Of a DNA stretch of 64,000 nucleotides, positions 34,816 to 42,539 are shown in pieces. Made by a program: the position numbers and the translations under genes. The first letter of the stretch is position 1. The number at the start of each line of letters is the position of its first letter. The DNA lies in the NCBI GenBank assembly GCA_037045685.1, contig JBAOII010000039.1:91880-155879 (forward strand). Direction: 5' to 3'. This stretch comes from Competibacter_A sp037045685 (GTDB lineage: Bacteria; Pseudomonadota; Gammaproteobacteria; Competibacterales; Competibacteraceae). The notes under the pieces are model-generated. The model was not told the origin of the DNA. It worked only from the letters and a program-made list of their open reading frames with translations, and ran no database searches.

Positions 34816-35398
34816 ACTGGAACTGATCAGCGACTGGATCCGCCCCGGCGCGCGGGTGCTGGATTTGGGCTGCGGCGACGGCGCGCTGCTGGCGTATCTG
34901 CGCGCGCACCGGCAAGTGGGCGGTTATGGCCTGGAAATCGATACCGCCAATATCCTCAAGTGTATCCAAACCGGGGTCAACGTCATTCACGCCGATCTGG
35001 AGGCGGGGCTGGCCGATTTCGGCGACGGCAGTTTCGATTACGTGATCATGACCCAGACCCTGCAAGCGGTGCGGCACACCGAACCGCTGCTGGACGAAAT
35101 GCTGCGGGTGGGCCGGCAGGGCATCGTGACCTTCCCCAATTTCGGCTTCTGGCGCTGCCGGGTGCAAATCGCCTTGCAAGGCCTGATGCCGGTGGTCAAA
35201 ACTCTGCCCTATCAGTGGTACGATACGCCCAACGTCCACTTGTTCACCCTCCGCGATTTCGAGGAACTGTGCCGGCGCAAACGGATCGACATCTTGCAGC
35301 GCACGGTGCTGGATCACGCCCACCGTCCCCGGCTCGGGCCGCGCCTGTGGCCGAACCTGCTGGGCGAAATCGCGCTGTACCGGCTGGGCCGCGCTTGA
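34805..35398 (+). CDS. metW: Methionine biosynthesis protein MetW
   Basis: A 197-residue SAM-methyltransferase-fold protein. VLDLGCGDGALLAYL is the SAM-binding motif I; DYVIMTQTLQAVRHTEPLLDE, VTFPNFGFWRCRVQIALQG and LPYQWYDTPNVHLFT are MetW landmarks. MetW acts with MetX in proteobacterial methionine synthesis. It overlaps metX by 11 bases. Confidence 0.95.
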   Translation: MRPELELISDWIRPGARVLDLGCGDGALLAYLRAHRQVGGYGLEIDTANILKCIQTGVNVIHADLEAGLADFGDGSFDYVIMTQTLQAVRHTEPLLDEMLRVGRQGIVTFPNFGFWRCRVQIALQGLMPVVKTLPYQWYDTPNVHLFTLRDFEELCRRKRIDILQRTVLDHAHRPRLGPRLWPNLLGEIALYRLGRA

Positions 35399-35453
35399 AC
35401 GGGCCGCGCCGTCGCGACCCGGCTGCCCGATCCCTGGATTTTGGAGGTTCGCG

Positions 35454-35921
35454 ATGCTGACAGCCCTTCTCGCCATCCGCCGGCCACGGCGGAACCGCCA
35501 ACCGATCCGCCAGATCGGCTTCACCCTGATCGAAGTGATGGTCGTGGTCGTGATTCTCAGCATTCTGGCGGCTGTGGTGGTGCCGCGCATCATGGACAAT
35601 CCGGACAAGGCCCGGGCGGTCAAGGCCAAGCAGGATATCCGGGTCATCAAGAATCAACTGGACCTCTATCGCCTGCACAACTTCCGCTACCCGACCACCG
35701 AACAGGGCCTGGAGGCGCTGGTGCAAAAGCCGGCGGGCGCGGCGCGCTGGCAGGAAGGCGGCTATCTGGACAAGCTGCCCAAGGACCCCTGGAGCAAGCC
35801 CTACCAATACCTCAGCCCCGGCCAGCACGGCGAGGTCGACATCTATTCGCTGGGCGCCGACGGCCAGCCGGGCGGCGAAGGCGTGGACGCCGACATCGGT
35901 AACTGGAACCTGGACGACTAG
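35454..35921 (+). CDS. gspG: Type II secretion major pseudopilin
   Basis: A 155-residue prepilin. After a basic leader, the peptidase site IGFTLIEVMVVVVIL has glycine before F1 and glutamate at +5, followed by the hydrophobic helix. PKDPWSKPYQYLSPGQHGE and DIYSLGADGQPGGEG form the C-terminal calcium-binding region typical of GspG. The leader is long (about 20 residues). GGAGG precedes ATG 35454. First gene of a gspG-N run. Confidence 0.95.
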   Translation: MLTALLAIRRPRRNRQPIRQIGFTLIEVMVVVVILSILAAVVVPRIMDNPDKARAVKAKQDIRVIKNQLDLYRLHNFRYPTTEQGLEALVQKPAGAARWQEGGYLDKLPKDPWSKPYQYLSPGQHGEVDIYSLGADGQPGGEGVDADIGNWNLDD

Positions 35922-35944
35922 CCGCCCGCTACCGAAGCACCGAG

Positions 35945-36454
35945 ATGACCGCTCCGGCGCGCGGCTTCACCCTGCTGGAAATCATGGTGGTGCTGGTGTT
36001 GATCGGCATCCTCTCCAGTTTTGCCCTGCTGTCGGTCGGTGGCGGCCCCAAGGAGCGGCTGGCGGAAGAAGCTCAGCGGCTGGCGGCGCTGGTGCAACTG
36101 CACCAGCAGGAAGCCATCCTGAGCGGTGAACCGCGCGGCATCCGCTTCAGCGGCGCCGGCTACGCCATATTGCGCCAGGACGAAAAGGGCGCGTGGCAGC
36201 CGCCCGCCGCCGCCGACACCCTGATCCAACACCAACTGCCCGACGAGATCGCGCTGGGCCTGTGGATCGAAGGCCGGCCGGCCCCTCTGAAAAACCCCGG
36301 AAAGCAGCCGCAGGTGGTGCTGCTGGCCAGCGGCGAGGCGACCGAATTCGTCGCCGTGTTCGGCCTCGCCGAGGAGCGGGGACCGGACTCCCCCCTCCAC
36401 CGGGTGGCCGGTGACGCGCTGGGCCGGCTGACCGTGGGCGCGGTCGAGCGATGA
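35945..36454 (+). CDS. gspH: Type II secretion minor pseudopilin GspH
   Basis: A 169-residue prepilin with the cleavage site RGFTLLEIMVVLVLIGIL directly at the N-terminus (short leader) and a GspH-like globular part (LAEEAQRLAALVQLHQQEAI, RGIRFSGAGYAIL). It is a pseudopilus component of the type II secretion system. It overlaps gspI by four bases. Confidence 0.9.
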   Translation: MTAPARGFTLLEIMVVLVLIGILSSFALLSVGGGPKERLAEEAQRLAALVQLHQQEAILSGEPRGIRFSGAGYAILRQDEKGAWQPPAAADTLIQHQLPDEIALGLWIEGRPAPLKNPGKQPQVVLLASGEATEFVAVFGLAEERGPDSPLHRVAGDALGRLTVGAVER

Positions 36455-36933
36455 AACGGCGCCCGGCGGGATTCACCCTGCTGGAGGTGCTGGTGGCTTT
36501 GGCGGTGCTGGCCATCGCCATGGGCGCGATCATCGGCGTCGCCACCCAGAGTATCAACAGCGTCGGTTATTTGCGCGACCAGACCTTCGCCGGGTGGGCC
36601 GCGCTCAACAAGGTCAACGAGCTGTTGCTGGACGCCAAACCCTGGCCCGCCGAAGGTTCGCGCAAGGGGAACACCGAAATGGCCAGCCGCAACTGGCGCT
36701 GGGAAGCGAGATTCCAAAAGACCGACGATCCCGATCTGTCGCGCCTGGACGTCACGGTGCGCGCTTACGAGGGTGGCCCGGCGCTGAGCGCCCTGGTGGC
36801 CTTCAAGGGTCGCCCGCCTCCCGACGAGCCCGCCGCCGACCCGTCCGCCCCGGGTTCCCCGTCGAAATCGCAGCCATCGCGGCCCCGAACGCCTGGAACC
36901 CCGACCCCCAAAACCCGGTCGCCTTCGCCATGA
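36451..36933 (+). CDS. gspI: Type II secretion minor pseudopilin GspI
   Basis: A 160-residue prepilin: RPAGFTLLEVLVALAVLAIA, then a GspI-type core (GWAALNKVNELLLDAKPWP, SRNWRWEARFQKTDDP, LSRLDVTVRAYEGG). The core ends near residue 125; a further 35 residues are Pro/Ser/Ala-rich and unlike usual GspI. GspI forms the pseudopilus tip with GspJ and GspK. Overlaps gspJ by four bases. Confidence 0.9.
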   Translation: MKRRPAGFTLLEVLVALAVLAIAMGAIIGVATQSINSVGYLRDQTFAGWAALNKVNELLLDAKPWPAEGSRKGNTEMASRNWRWEARFQKTDDPDLSRLDVTVRAYEGGPALSALVAFKGRPPPDEPAADPSAPGSPSKSQPSRPRTPGTPTPKTRSPSP

Positions 36934-37550
36934 ACGGCCGAGCGCGCGGCTTCACCTTGCTGGAACTGCTGGTCGCCCTGACCGTGTTCGCCATCATGTC
37001 GATCGCCGCCTACGGCGGCCTGCGCAACGTGCTGTTCACCCGCGCCGCCGTGGAGGAGCAAAACCGGCGGCTGGCGGCGGTGCAAATGGCGGTTTTCCGG
37101 TTGGAGCAGGATATCGGGCAGGCCGTCCCGCGCGGCGTCCGCGACGAGTACGGCGAGCCCCAGGCCGCCCTGCTCGGCGGCGAACTCGCCGGCGACCGGC
37201 TGACCCTGACTCGCGCCGGCTGGGACAACCCGCTCGGCCAACCCCGCGCCAACTTGCAGCGGGTCGCCTACCGGCTGCGGGACGGCCGCCTGTGGCGGCT
37301 GCACTGGGGCGTGCTCGACCGGGGCGGTTTGGTCGAACCGCGCGAAACGCTGCTGCTGGAGCGGGTGCGGGAATTCCGGGCGCGGTTCCTGGAAGGCGAG
37401 GAAAAGGGTTGGCGCACCGACTGGCCGCCGCCCGCCAGCGACGAGGCCGAGAAAAAGAAAGGCCTCGATGCCCTGCCCCGCGCGGTGGAGATCGTTTTGA
37501 TCCTGGAGGATTGGGGTGAAATCACCCGTTTGTTGCCCCTGCCCGGCTGA
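36930..37550 (+). CDS. gspJ: Type II secretion minor pseudopilin GspJ
   Basis: A 206-residue prepilin. RGFTLLELLVALTVFAIMS is the cleavage site and helix; AVQMAVFRLEQDIGQAVPRG and LTLTRAGWDNPLGQPRANL are strong GspJ motifs. It belongs to the I-J-K tip complex. ATG 36930 overlaps the gspI stop; gspK begins 35 bases before its end. Confidence 0.92.
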   Translation: MNGRARGFTLLELLVALTVFAIMSIAAYGGLRNVLFTRAAVEEQNRRLAAVQMAVFRLEQDIGQAVPRGVRDEYGEPQAALLGGELAGDRLTLTRAGWDNPLGQPRANLQRVAYRLRDGRLWRLHWGVLDRGGLVEPRETLLLERVREFRARFLEGEEKGWRTDWPPPASDEAEKKKGLDALPRAVEIVLILEDWGEITRLLPLPG

Positions 37551-38712
37551 TGCCGCGCCGGGTTCGGCCGGGCCGAGGGCGAGTTTTGCGCCGGCCGGTC
37601 GCCGCCAAGCCGGCGTCGCCCTGATCACCGTGCTGCTGATCGTGTTTCTGGCCAGCGTCACCGCGACCAGTCTGGCGGCCTTGCAGCAAATCGCCACGCG
37701 CCGGAGCACCGTGCTCCAACACCAGCAGCAAGCCCGTTTGTACGCGCTCGGCGCCGAACAGCGGGCCACGCTGATTTTGGCGCGCGACCGCGAGCAAAAC
37801 GAAACCGATCACCCCGGCGAGGAATGGGCCAGCCCGCTGCCGGCTTTTCCGATCGAGGGCGGCGCGATCAAAGGCAGCCTGCGCGACCTGCAAGGCCGCT
37901 TCAATCTCAACAACCTCTGGCAGCCAGCGGCAGCCTCGGCCACCGCGCCCGATGGCGGCGACGCCGACCCCAAAACCCCGTCCGAAGAAGGGGGGGAGCA
38001 AGCCGAGCAAGAGCGGGAAGCGGGGGAAGAGGAGATCGAAAAGCCGAACCGGCCCGCAGCCAAGCCGAAGCCGGCCGACTCCACGGGCGCCGGGGATTCG
38101 GCCGGGGCGCAATCCGGCAAAGCCCACCTGAACCAAGCGCAATTCCAGATCCTGCAACGCCTGCTGGCCAGCCTCGAACTGAAGCCGGAGCTGGCCCAAG
38201 CCATCGCCGATTGGATCGATCCCGATCAGGACCCGCTGTTCCCCGACGGCGCCGAGGACAGCGACTACAACGTCCAGAATCCGCCTTATCTGGCCGCCAA
38301 CCGCCCCATGACCAGCGTGTCAGAACTGCGGCTGATCAAGGGCATGGAACCGGAGGCTTACGACAAGCTGGCGCCGCTGGTCTGCGCCCTGCCGCCCGAC
38401 ACCCCGCTGAACGTCAACACGGCCCCGGCGCGGGTGCTGGCGGCGCTGGTCGAAGGGAAAGACCCGAAGGAGCTGGAAGAGCTGCTGGAAAACGCGCCGG
38501 CCGACGGCTACGACAACGTGGACGACTTTCTGAACGCGGCGAAACTGACCGTGGACGCGCAACTGAAAGCTCAACTCAGCGTCGCCAGCCAGCATTTTTT
38601 GTTGCGGGTCGAAGCGAGGGTGGGCGACGGGCGCGCGATGTTATACAGTATTTTGTATCGTGACGAGAACGGCGTCCGCGTCCTGCGGCGCGGTTTTGGC
38701 AACCAGGAATAA
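37516..38712 (+). CDS. gspK: Type II secretion minor pseudopilin GspK, with acidic insert
   Basis: A 398-residue protein. RRQAGVALITVLLIVFLASV is the unusual pseudopilin start of GspK, preceded by a leader of about 33 residues. DLQGRFNLNNLWQ and the DxD-rich ADWIDPDQDPLFPDGAEDSDY and LNVNTAPARVLAAL are family hallmarks. Between residues about 145 and 200 lies a Glu/Ala/Lys-rich low-complexity insert (EEGGEQAEQEREAGEEEIEK) not expected in GspK. The GTG start follows GGAGG. Confidence 0.9.
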   Translation: MKSPVCCPCPADAAPGSAGPRASFAPAGRRQAGVALITVLLIVFLASVTATSLAALQQIATRRSTVLQHQQQARLYALGAEQRATLILARDREQNETDHPGEEWASPLPAFPIEGGAIKGSLRDLQGRFNLNNLWQPAAASATAPDGGDADPKTPSEEGGEQAEQEREAGEEEIEKPNRPAAKPKPADSTGAGDSAGAQSGKAHLNQAQFQILQRLLASLELKPELAQAIADWIDPDQDPLFPDGAEDSDYNVQNPPYLAANRPMTSVSELRLIKGMEPEAYDKLAPLVCALPPDTPLNVNTAPARVLAALVEGKDPKELEELLENAPADGYDNVDDFLNAAKLTVDAQLKAQLSVASQHFLLRVEARVGDGRAMLYSILYRDENGVRVLRRGFGNQE

Positions 38713-38719
38713 GACGACC

Positions 38720-39916
38720 TTGCCGGCCCAACTGGTTTTTTTTCGATTGCTTTCCCTCGACGAGGCCGAATGGCGGCGCCCCGATGGCGGCGTCCGGCGC
38801 GGCCCCTTGCCCGAGTTGGCGGCGGACGCCGCCGGCGCGCGGCAAATCCTGGTCGCGCCGGGCGAAACGGTCCTTCTGCACCCGACCGTCGTGCCCAGCC
38901 GCAAGCGATCCACCTGGGCGCGAGCGGTCCCCTACGCCCTCGAAGACCAAGTGGTCGAGGACATCGAGGCCCTGCACTTCGTGTTGGGCAGCGTCCCGGA
39001 TGGCGACCGGCTGCCGGTGGCGGTAGTCGGCCACGCCACCTTGCGCGCCTGGCTGGAAACCTGCGCCCAAAGCGGGTTGACCCCGGCCGTCGTCGTCCCG
39101 GAACCTTTGCTGTTGCCCTGGCAGGACGGCGACTGGAGCGTGCTGCTGGAAAATCGGCGGGCGGTGGTCCGCCTCGGCCGCTGGGACGGCTTCACCGCCG
39201 AACGGGAGACGCTGGGCTTGCTGCTGGCGCAAGCCTTGGCCGAGGCCGGCGACGATAAACCGCGCCGCCTGCGCCTTTGGGGAACCGCCGGCGATTTTTC
39301 CGAAGCCGCCGTCGCCGAACTGGATCGCGAGATCGAAACCGGCCCGGCCGAACCCCTCCAACTGTACGCGGCGACTTACCAGCCGGGCGCCACCCTCAAC
39401 TTGCTGCAGGGACCCCACGGCCGGCAAACCCAGTGGGGGCGCTGGCTGCGGCCTTGGCGGGCGGCGGCGGCGCTGGCGGGACTGTGGGTGCTGGTACAGG
39501 GCGGCGCCTCCCTCTACGAGCGCTGGCGGTTGGAGCGGGAACTGGTGGCGCTGGGAGCCGAGATGGAGCGGGTTTACAAGGACGCCGTGCCCGGCTCGAC
39601 CCGCATCGTGAACCCCAAGGTACAGTTGGAAGCCCGCCTGCGGGAGCTGCGCCCGAGCGGGACCGGCGGCGGCGCCCTGCTCGATCTGCTGAATCGGGGC
39701 GGACAACCGCTCGCCAATTTTCCGGATGTCGTCCTGCGCGGTTTCAGCTATCGCGACGGCCAACTGGATTTATCCCTGCAAGGCGGTAGCCCGGCGGTGC
39801 TGGACCAGCTCCGGCAACAGCTCAACCAGCAGACCGGCCTGCAAGCCGATATCCGCACCACCCAGCGGGAAGGGCAGGCGGAAAGCAAGGTCACTTTGAA
39901 GAGGGCGGCGTCGTGA
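38720..39916 (+). CDS. gspL: Type II secretion inner-membrane protein GspL
   Basis: A 398-residue protein with a cytoplasmic actin-like half (PSRKRSTWARAVPYALEDQV is the typical GspL segment), one membrane helix (WRAAAALAGLWVLVQGGASL near residue 255) and a periplasmic ferredoxin-like domain. It links the GspE ATPase to the pseudopilus platform. No good ATG is available; TTG 38720, with AGGAAT about ten bases upstream and eight bases after gspK, is my choice. Overlaps gspM by four bases. Confidence 0.87.
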   Translation: MPAQLVFFRLLSLDEAEWRRPDGGVRRGPLPELAADAAGARQILVAPGETVLLHPTVVPSRKRSTWARAVPYALEDQVVEDIEALHFVLGSVPDGDRLPVAVVGHATLRAWLETCAQSGLTPAVVVPEPLLLPWQDGDWSVLLENRRAVVRLGRWDGFTAERETLGLLLAQALAEAGDDKPRRLRLWGTAGDFSEAAVAELDREIETGPAEPLQLYAATYQPGATLNLLQGPHGRQTQWGRWLRPWRAAAALAGLWVLVQGGASLYERWRLERELVALGAEMERVYKDAVPGSTRIVNPKVQLEARLRELRPSGTGGGALLDLLNRGGQPLANFPDVVLRGFSYRDGQLDLSLQGGSPAVLDQLRQQLNQQTGLQADIRTTQREGQAESKVTLKRAAS

Positions 39917-40398
39917 AAGCTTGGTGGGAATCCCTCAGCACCCGCGAGCGCGCCCTGGTCGCGGGCGGAGCGGCGGCAACCTTGGCGCTGCTGCTCTACG
40001 CTCTGGTGTGGGAACCGTTCCAAGCCGGCGGTCGCCGGCTGCGGCAAAGCGTCGCGGAGCAACGCGCCAGCTTGGCCTGGATGCGGCAAGCGGCCCAGGA
40101 AGTCAAACGCTTGAACGGCGCCGGCGCCGCCCAAGCCGCCGGCGACGACCGCTCGCTGCTCACCCTGGTGGACCAAACCGCGCGGGCGGCGGGGCTGGGT
40201 CCCGCCCTGAAGCGGATCGCCCCGCAAGGGGACGACAAACTCAGCGCTCAACTGGACGCGGTCGAGTTCGACAAGCTCGTTCCCTGGCTGGGGGCGCTGG
40301 AGCACGAACACCGCATGACCATCGTCAGCTTGAGCGTGGATCGCACGGAGACCCCCGGACTGGTCAACACCCGCCTGGTCGTGGGCGGCCGCCCATGA
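39913..40398 (+). CDS. gspM: Type II secretion protein GspM
   Basis: A 161-residue protein starting WWESLSTRERALVAGGAAAT with a membrane helix (LALLLYALVWEPF) and a small periplasmic domain (LLTLVDQTARAAGLGPALKR, FDKLVPWLGALE). This is the standard GspM plan; it stabilises GspL. GTG start overlaps gspL; the stop overlaps gspN. Confidence 0.9.
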   Translation: MKAWWESLSTRERALVAGGAAATLALLLYALVWEPFQAGGRRLRQSVAEQRASLAWMRQAAQEVKRLNGAGAAQAAGDDRSLLTLVDQTARAAGLGPALKRIAPQGDDKLSAQLDAVEFDKLVPWLGALEHEHRMTIVSLSVDRTETPGLVNTRLVVGGRP

Positions 40399-41156
40399 AG
40401 CGCGGCTTGGGCTACGGGCTGTTGGGGCTAGCGGCATTCCTGCTGTTTTTGCTGCTGTCGGCGCCCGCCACCCTGCTGACCGATCAAATCGGTGCGCGGC
40501 TGGCCGGTTTCAGCGCGCAGGCGGCGGAAGGGACCGCGACCGATGGCGCGATGCTGGGCGCGAGCTGGCGCGGCGTCCGCGTCGAGCGGCTGACTTGGCG
40601 CTGGCGCCCGCTGGCCCTGTTCGCGGGACGGCTGGAGTTCGACCTGAAAACCGACGATCCCGAGATCAAGCTGACCGGAAACGCCGCGCTCGGCCTGAGC
40701 CGGCAAACCACCGTCCGGGATCTGGCCGGCCGCCTGCCGCTGGCCAAGCTCGGCAACTTGGCCGGGTCGGCGAAACCGCCGCTGGACGGGCTGGCGGAAA
40801 TCGATCTGCGCGAGCTGGCGCTCAGTCCGGCCGGCCGGCCGCTGGCGGCGCGCGGCGCGATCCGCTTGCAAAATTTGCGCGCCACCTTCGGTCCGCCCCT
40901 GAACCTCGGCGATTACGTGGTCCAGCTCGACTCGGCGGGCGCGGAAGGGGTTCGAGGCCAAGTCAAAGACAATAATGGGCCCCTGGCGCTGGAAGGCGCG
41001 CTCAACGTGCTGCCCGACGGGCGCTATCGCTTCAACGGCCAAGCCGCGATCCGCGACGCCGGCAACCCGGCTTTGCGCCAGGCGATGAGCCTGTTGGGAC
41101 CACCGGGCGGCGATGGCCGCTGGGCATTGAATTTTTCAGGCGTACTGGCCCCGTAA
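40395..41156 (+). CDS. gspN: Type II secretion protein GspN
   Basis: A 253-residue protein with an N-terminal membrane anchor (GLLGLAAFLLFLLLSAPATLL) and a GspN-type periplasmic body (GRLEFDLKTDDPEIKLTGNA, GLAEIDLRELALSP, ALNVLPDGRYRFNGQAAIRD). GspN is present in only some type II systems and its role is unclear. It ends the gspG-N run; gspC, D, E and F are not in this window. Confidence 0.85.
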   Translation: MKRGLGYGLLGLAAFLLFLLLSAPATLLTDQIGARLAGFSAQAAEGTATDGAMLGASWRGVRVERLTWRWRPLALFAGRLEFDLKTDDPEIKLTGNAALGLSRQTTVRDLAGRLPLAKLGNLAGSAKPPLDGLAEIDLRELALSPAGRPLAARGAIRLQNLRATFGPPLNLGDYVVQLDSAGAEGVRGQVKDNNGPLALEGALNVLPDGRYRFNGQAAIRDAGNPALRQAMSLLGPPGGDGRWALNFSGVLAP

Positions 41157-41227
41157 AGGCCCGATTTTCTCAACGTTTCATCCACCCTCCACGATTCCGA
41201 CACGACACCACCCGGGAGTAACCGTCG

Positions 41228-42466
41228 ATGCGACCCAGAACGCGCGGATTGCTGACACTTTTGACGACGCTGGTGCTGGCCGCCTGCGCCACCGAACCGG
41301 CGCCGCCGACCGTCAAACTTCCGCCCTATACCACATTCTCCGACGCCGCTTTTCCGGCGCCGCCGGAACTCCAGCCGCAGATCGCGTTCTGGCGCCAGGT
41401 TTACGCCACCTGGGGCCGCCATCAGGTGGCGCTGCACGACGACCGCCACCTCGACATCGTCTACGGGGTTCTCACCTTGCCCGGCCCGATCGGCGAAAGC
41501 CAGACCGCCGAGCAAAAGGATTTCGTCAAGGGCCACCTCGAAACCCTGCGCGATCTGCTGCGTCAGGTCGAGTACAAGACTGCGGCCAACGCCCCGCTGA
41601 CGCCGGCCGAACAAGCCCTGGCCAACCGCATCAAGACCAGCGGCGGCGGCTCCGGCGCCCTGTTCGGCGCCAGCGACCGGCTGCGCAGCCAGCGCGGCAT
41701 GCGCGAGCGCTTCAAGCGCGGTCTCGAAATCAGCGGTCGCTACGATGCGGCTTTCCGCAGCGTGTTCCGCGAGGCTGGCCTGCCCGAGGATCTCGCCTAT
41801 TTGCCCCACGTCGAATCGTCGTTCCAGAACCACGCCGCCTCCTCGGCCGGCGCGGTGGGCATGTGGCAGTTCATGCCCGGCACCGCGCGGCACTTCGGGA
41901 TGCTCAACGCGGCCGTGGACGAGCGGCGCGATCCCGTGGCCGCGGCGCAGGGCGCGGCCCGCTATCTGCGCAACGCCCACAGCAACCTGCAAAGCTGGCC
42001 GCTGGCGCTGACCTCCTACAATCACGGCGTCGGCGGCATGAAGCAGGCGCGCGATGCATACGGCACGGATTTCGTCGCCATCGTGCGCAACTATTCGGGA
42101 CCCGGCTTCGGCTTCGCGTCGCGCAATTTCTACGCCGAATTTCTGGCGGCCCGCGATATCGCCCGCAACCCGCAGCGGTTCTTCCCGGAAGGGGTCAGCT
42201 TCGAGCAACCGCTCAACCTGGATCGGGTGCGGCTGCGGCAGACGGTGAACACCTCGACCCTGACCAGCTACTACGAAGTCAATGCGTGGGAGCTGAACAG
42301 CCTGAACAACGCCTGGAGCAACGCCGCCCAGCAAGGGCGGGTTCCGCTACCCGCCGGCACCATGGTGTGGCTGCCCGCCGGCACGATCGACCGCCTCGTG
42401 CAAAGAGGCGCCGCCGACCAAGCGCTCGCCTTGGCCGACACGGTCGCGACCGGCCGCTTGCGCTAA
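41228..42466 (+). CDS. Lytic transglycosylase lipoprotein (MltD-like)
   Basis: A 412-residue protein with a lipoprotein signal (LLTTLVLAAC, lipobox LAAC) and a family 1 lytic transglycosylase domain. The catalytic glutamate is E196 in YLPHVESSFQNHAAS; SAGAVGMWQFMPGTARHFG and LTSYNHGVGGMKQA are SLT motifs. A C-terminal part of about 120 residues follows but has no clear LysM repeat, unlike E. coli MltD. It cleaves peptidoglycan from the outer membrane side. A strong terminator lies directly downstream. Confidence 0.9.
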   Translation: MRPRTRGLLTLLTTLVLAACATEPAPPTVKLPPYTTFSDAAFPAPPELQPQIAFWRQVYATWGRHQVALHDDRHLDIVYGVLTLPGPIGESQTAEQKDFVKGHLETLRDLLRQVEYKTAANAPLTPAEQALANRIKTSGGGSGALFGASDRLRSQRGMRERFKRGLEISGRYDAAFRSVFREAGLPEDLAYLPHVESSFQNHAASSAGAVGMWQFMPGTARHFGMLNAAVDERRDPVAAAQGAARYLRNAHSNLQSWPLALTSYNHGVGGMKQARDAYGTDFVAIVRNYSGPGFGFASRNFYAEFLAARDIARNPQRFFPEGVSFEQPLNLDRVRLRQTVNTSTLTSYYEVNAWELNSLNNAWSNAAQQGRVPLPAGTMVWLPAGTIDRLVQRGAADQALALADTVATGRLR

Positions 42467-42473
42467 CGATAAA

Positions 42474-42507
42474 CCCCCCTCCCGATGCGCACCGGGAGGG
42501 GGGTTTT
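42474..42507 (+). terminator. Rho-independent terminator
   Basis: Perfect CCCCCCTCCCG/CGGGAGGGGGG stem with an eight-base loop followed by TTTTATT, eight bases beyond the lytic transglycosylase stop. It also separates the convergent fimV gene. Confidence 0.9.
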
Positions 42508-42539
42508 ATTGCACTCGCGTCAGGTCGCCGACCAAGCGA

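Noticed and set aside
35454..41156. Type IV pilus minor pilin operon as an alternative to type II secretion
   Set aside because: The G-H-I-J-K-L-M-N order, the GspK signature and GspL/GspM/GspN proteins are specific to type II secretion.
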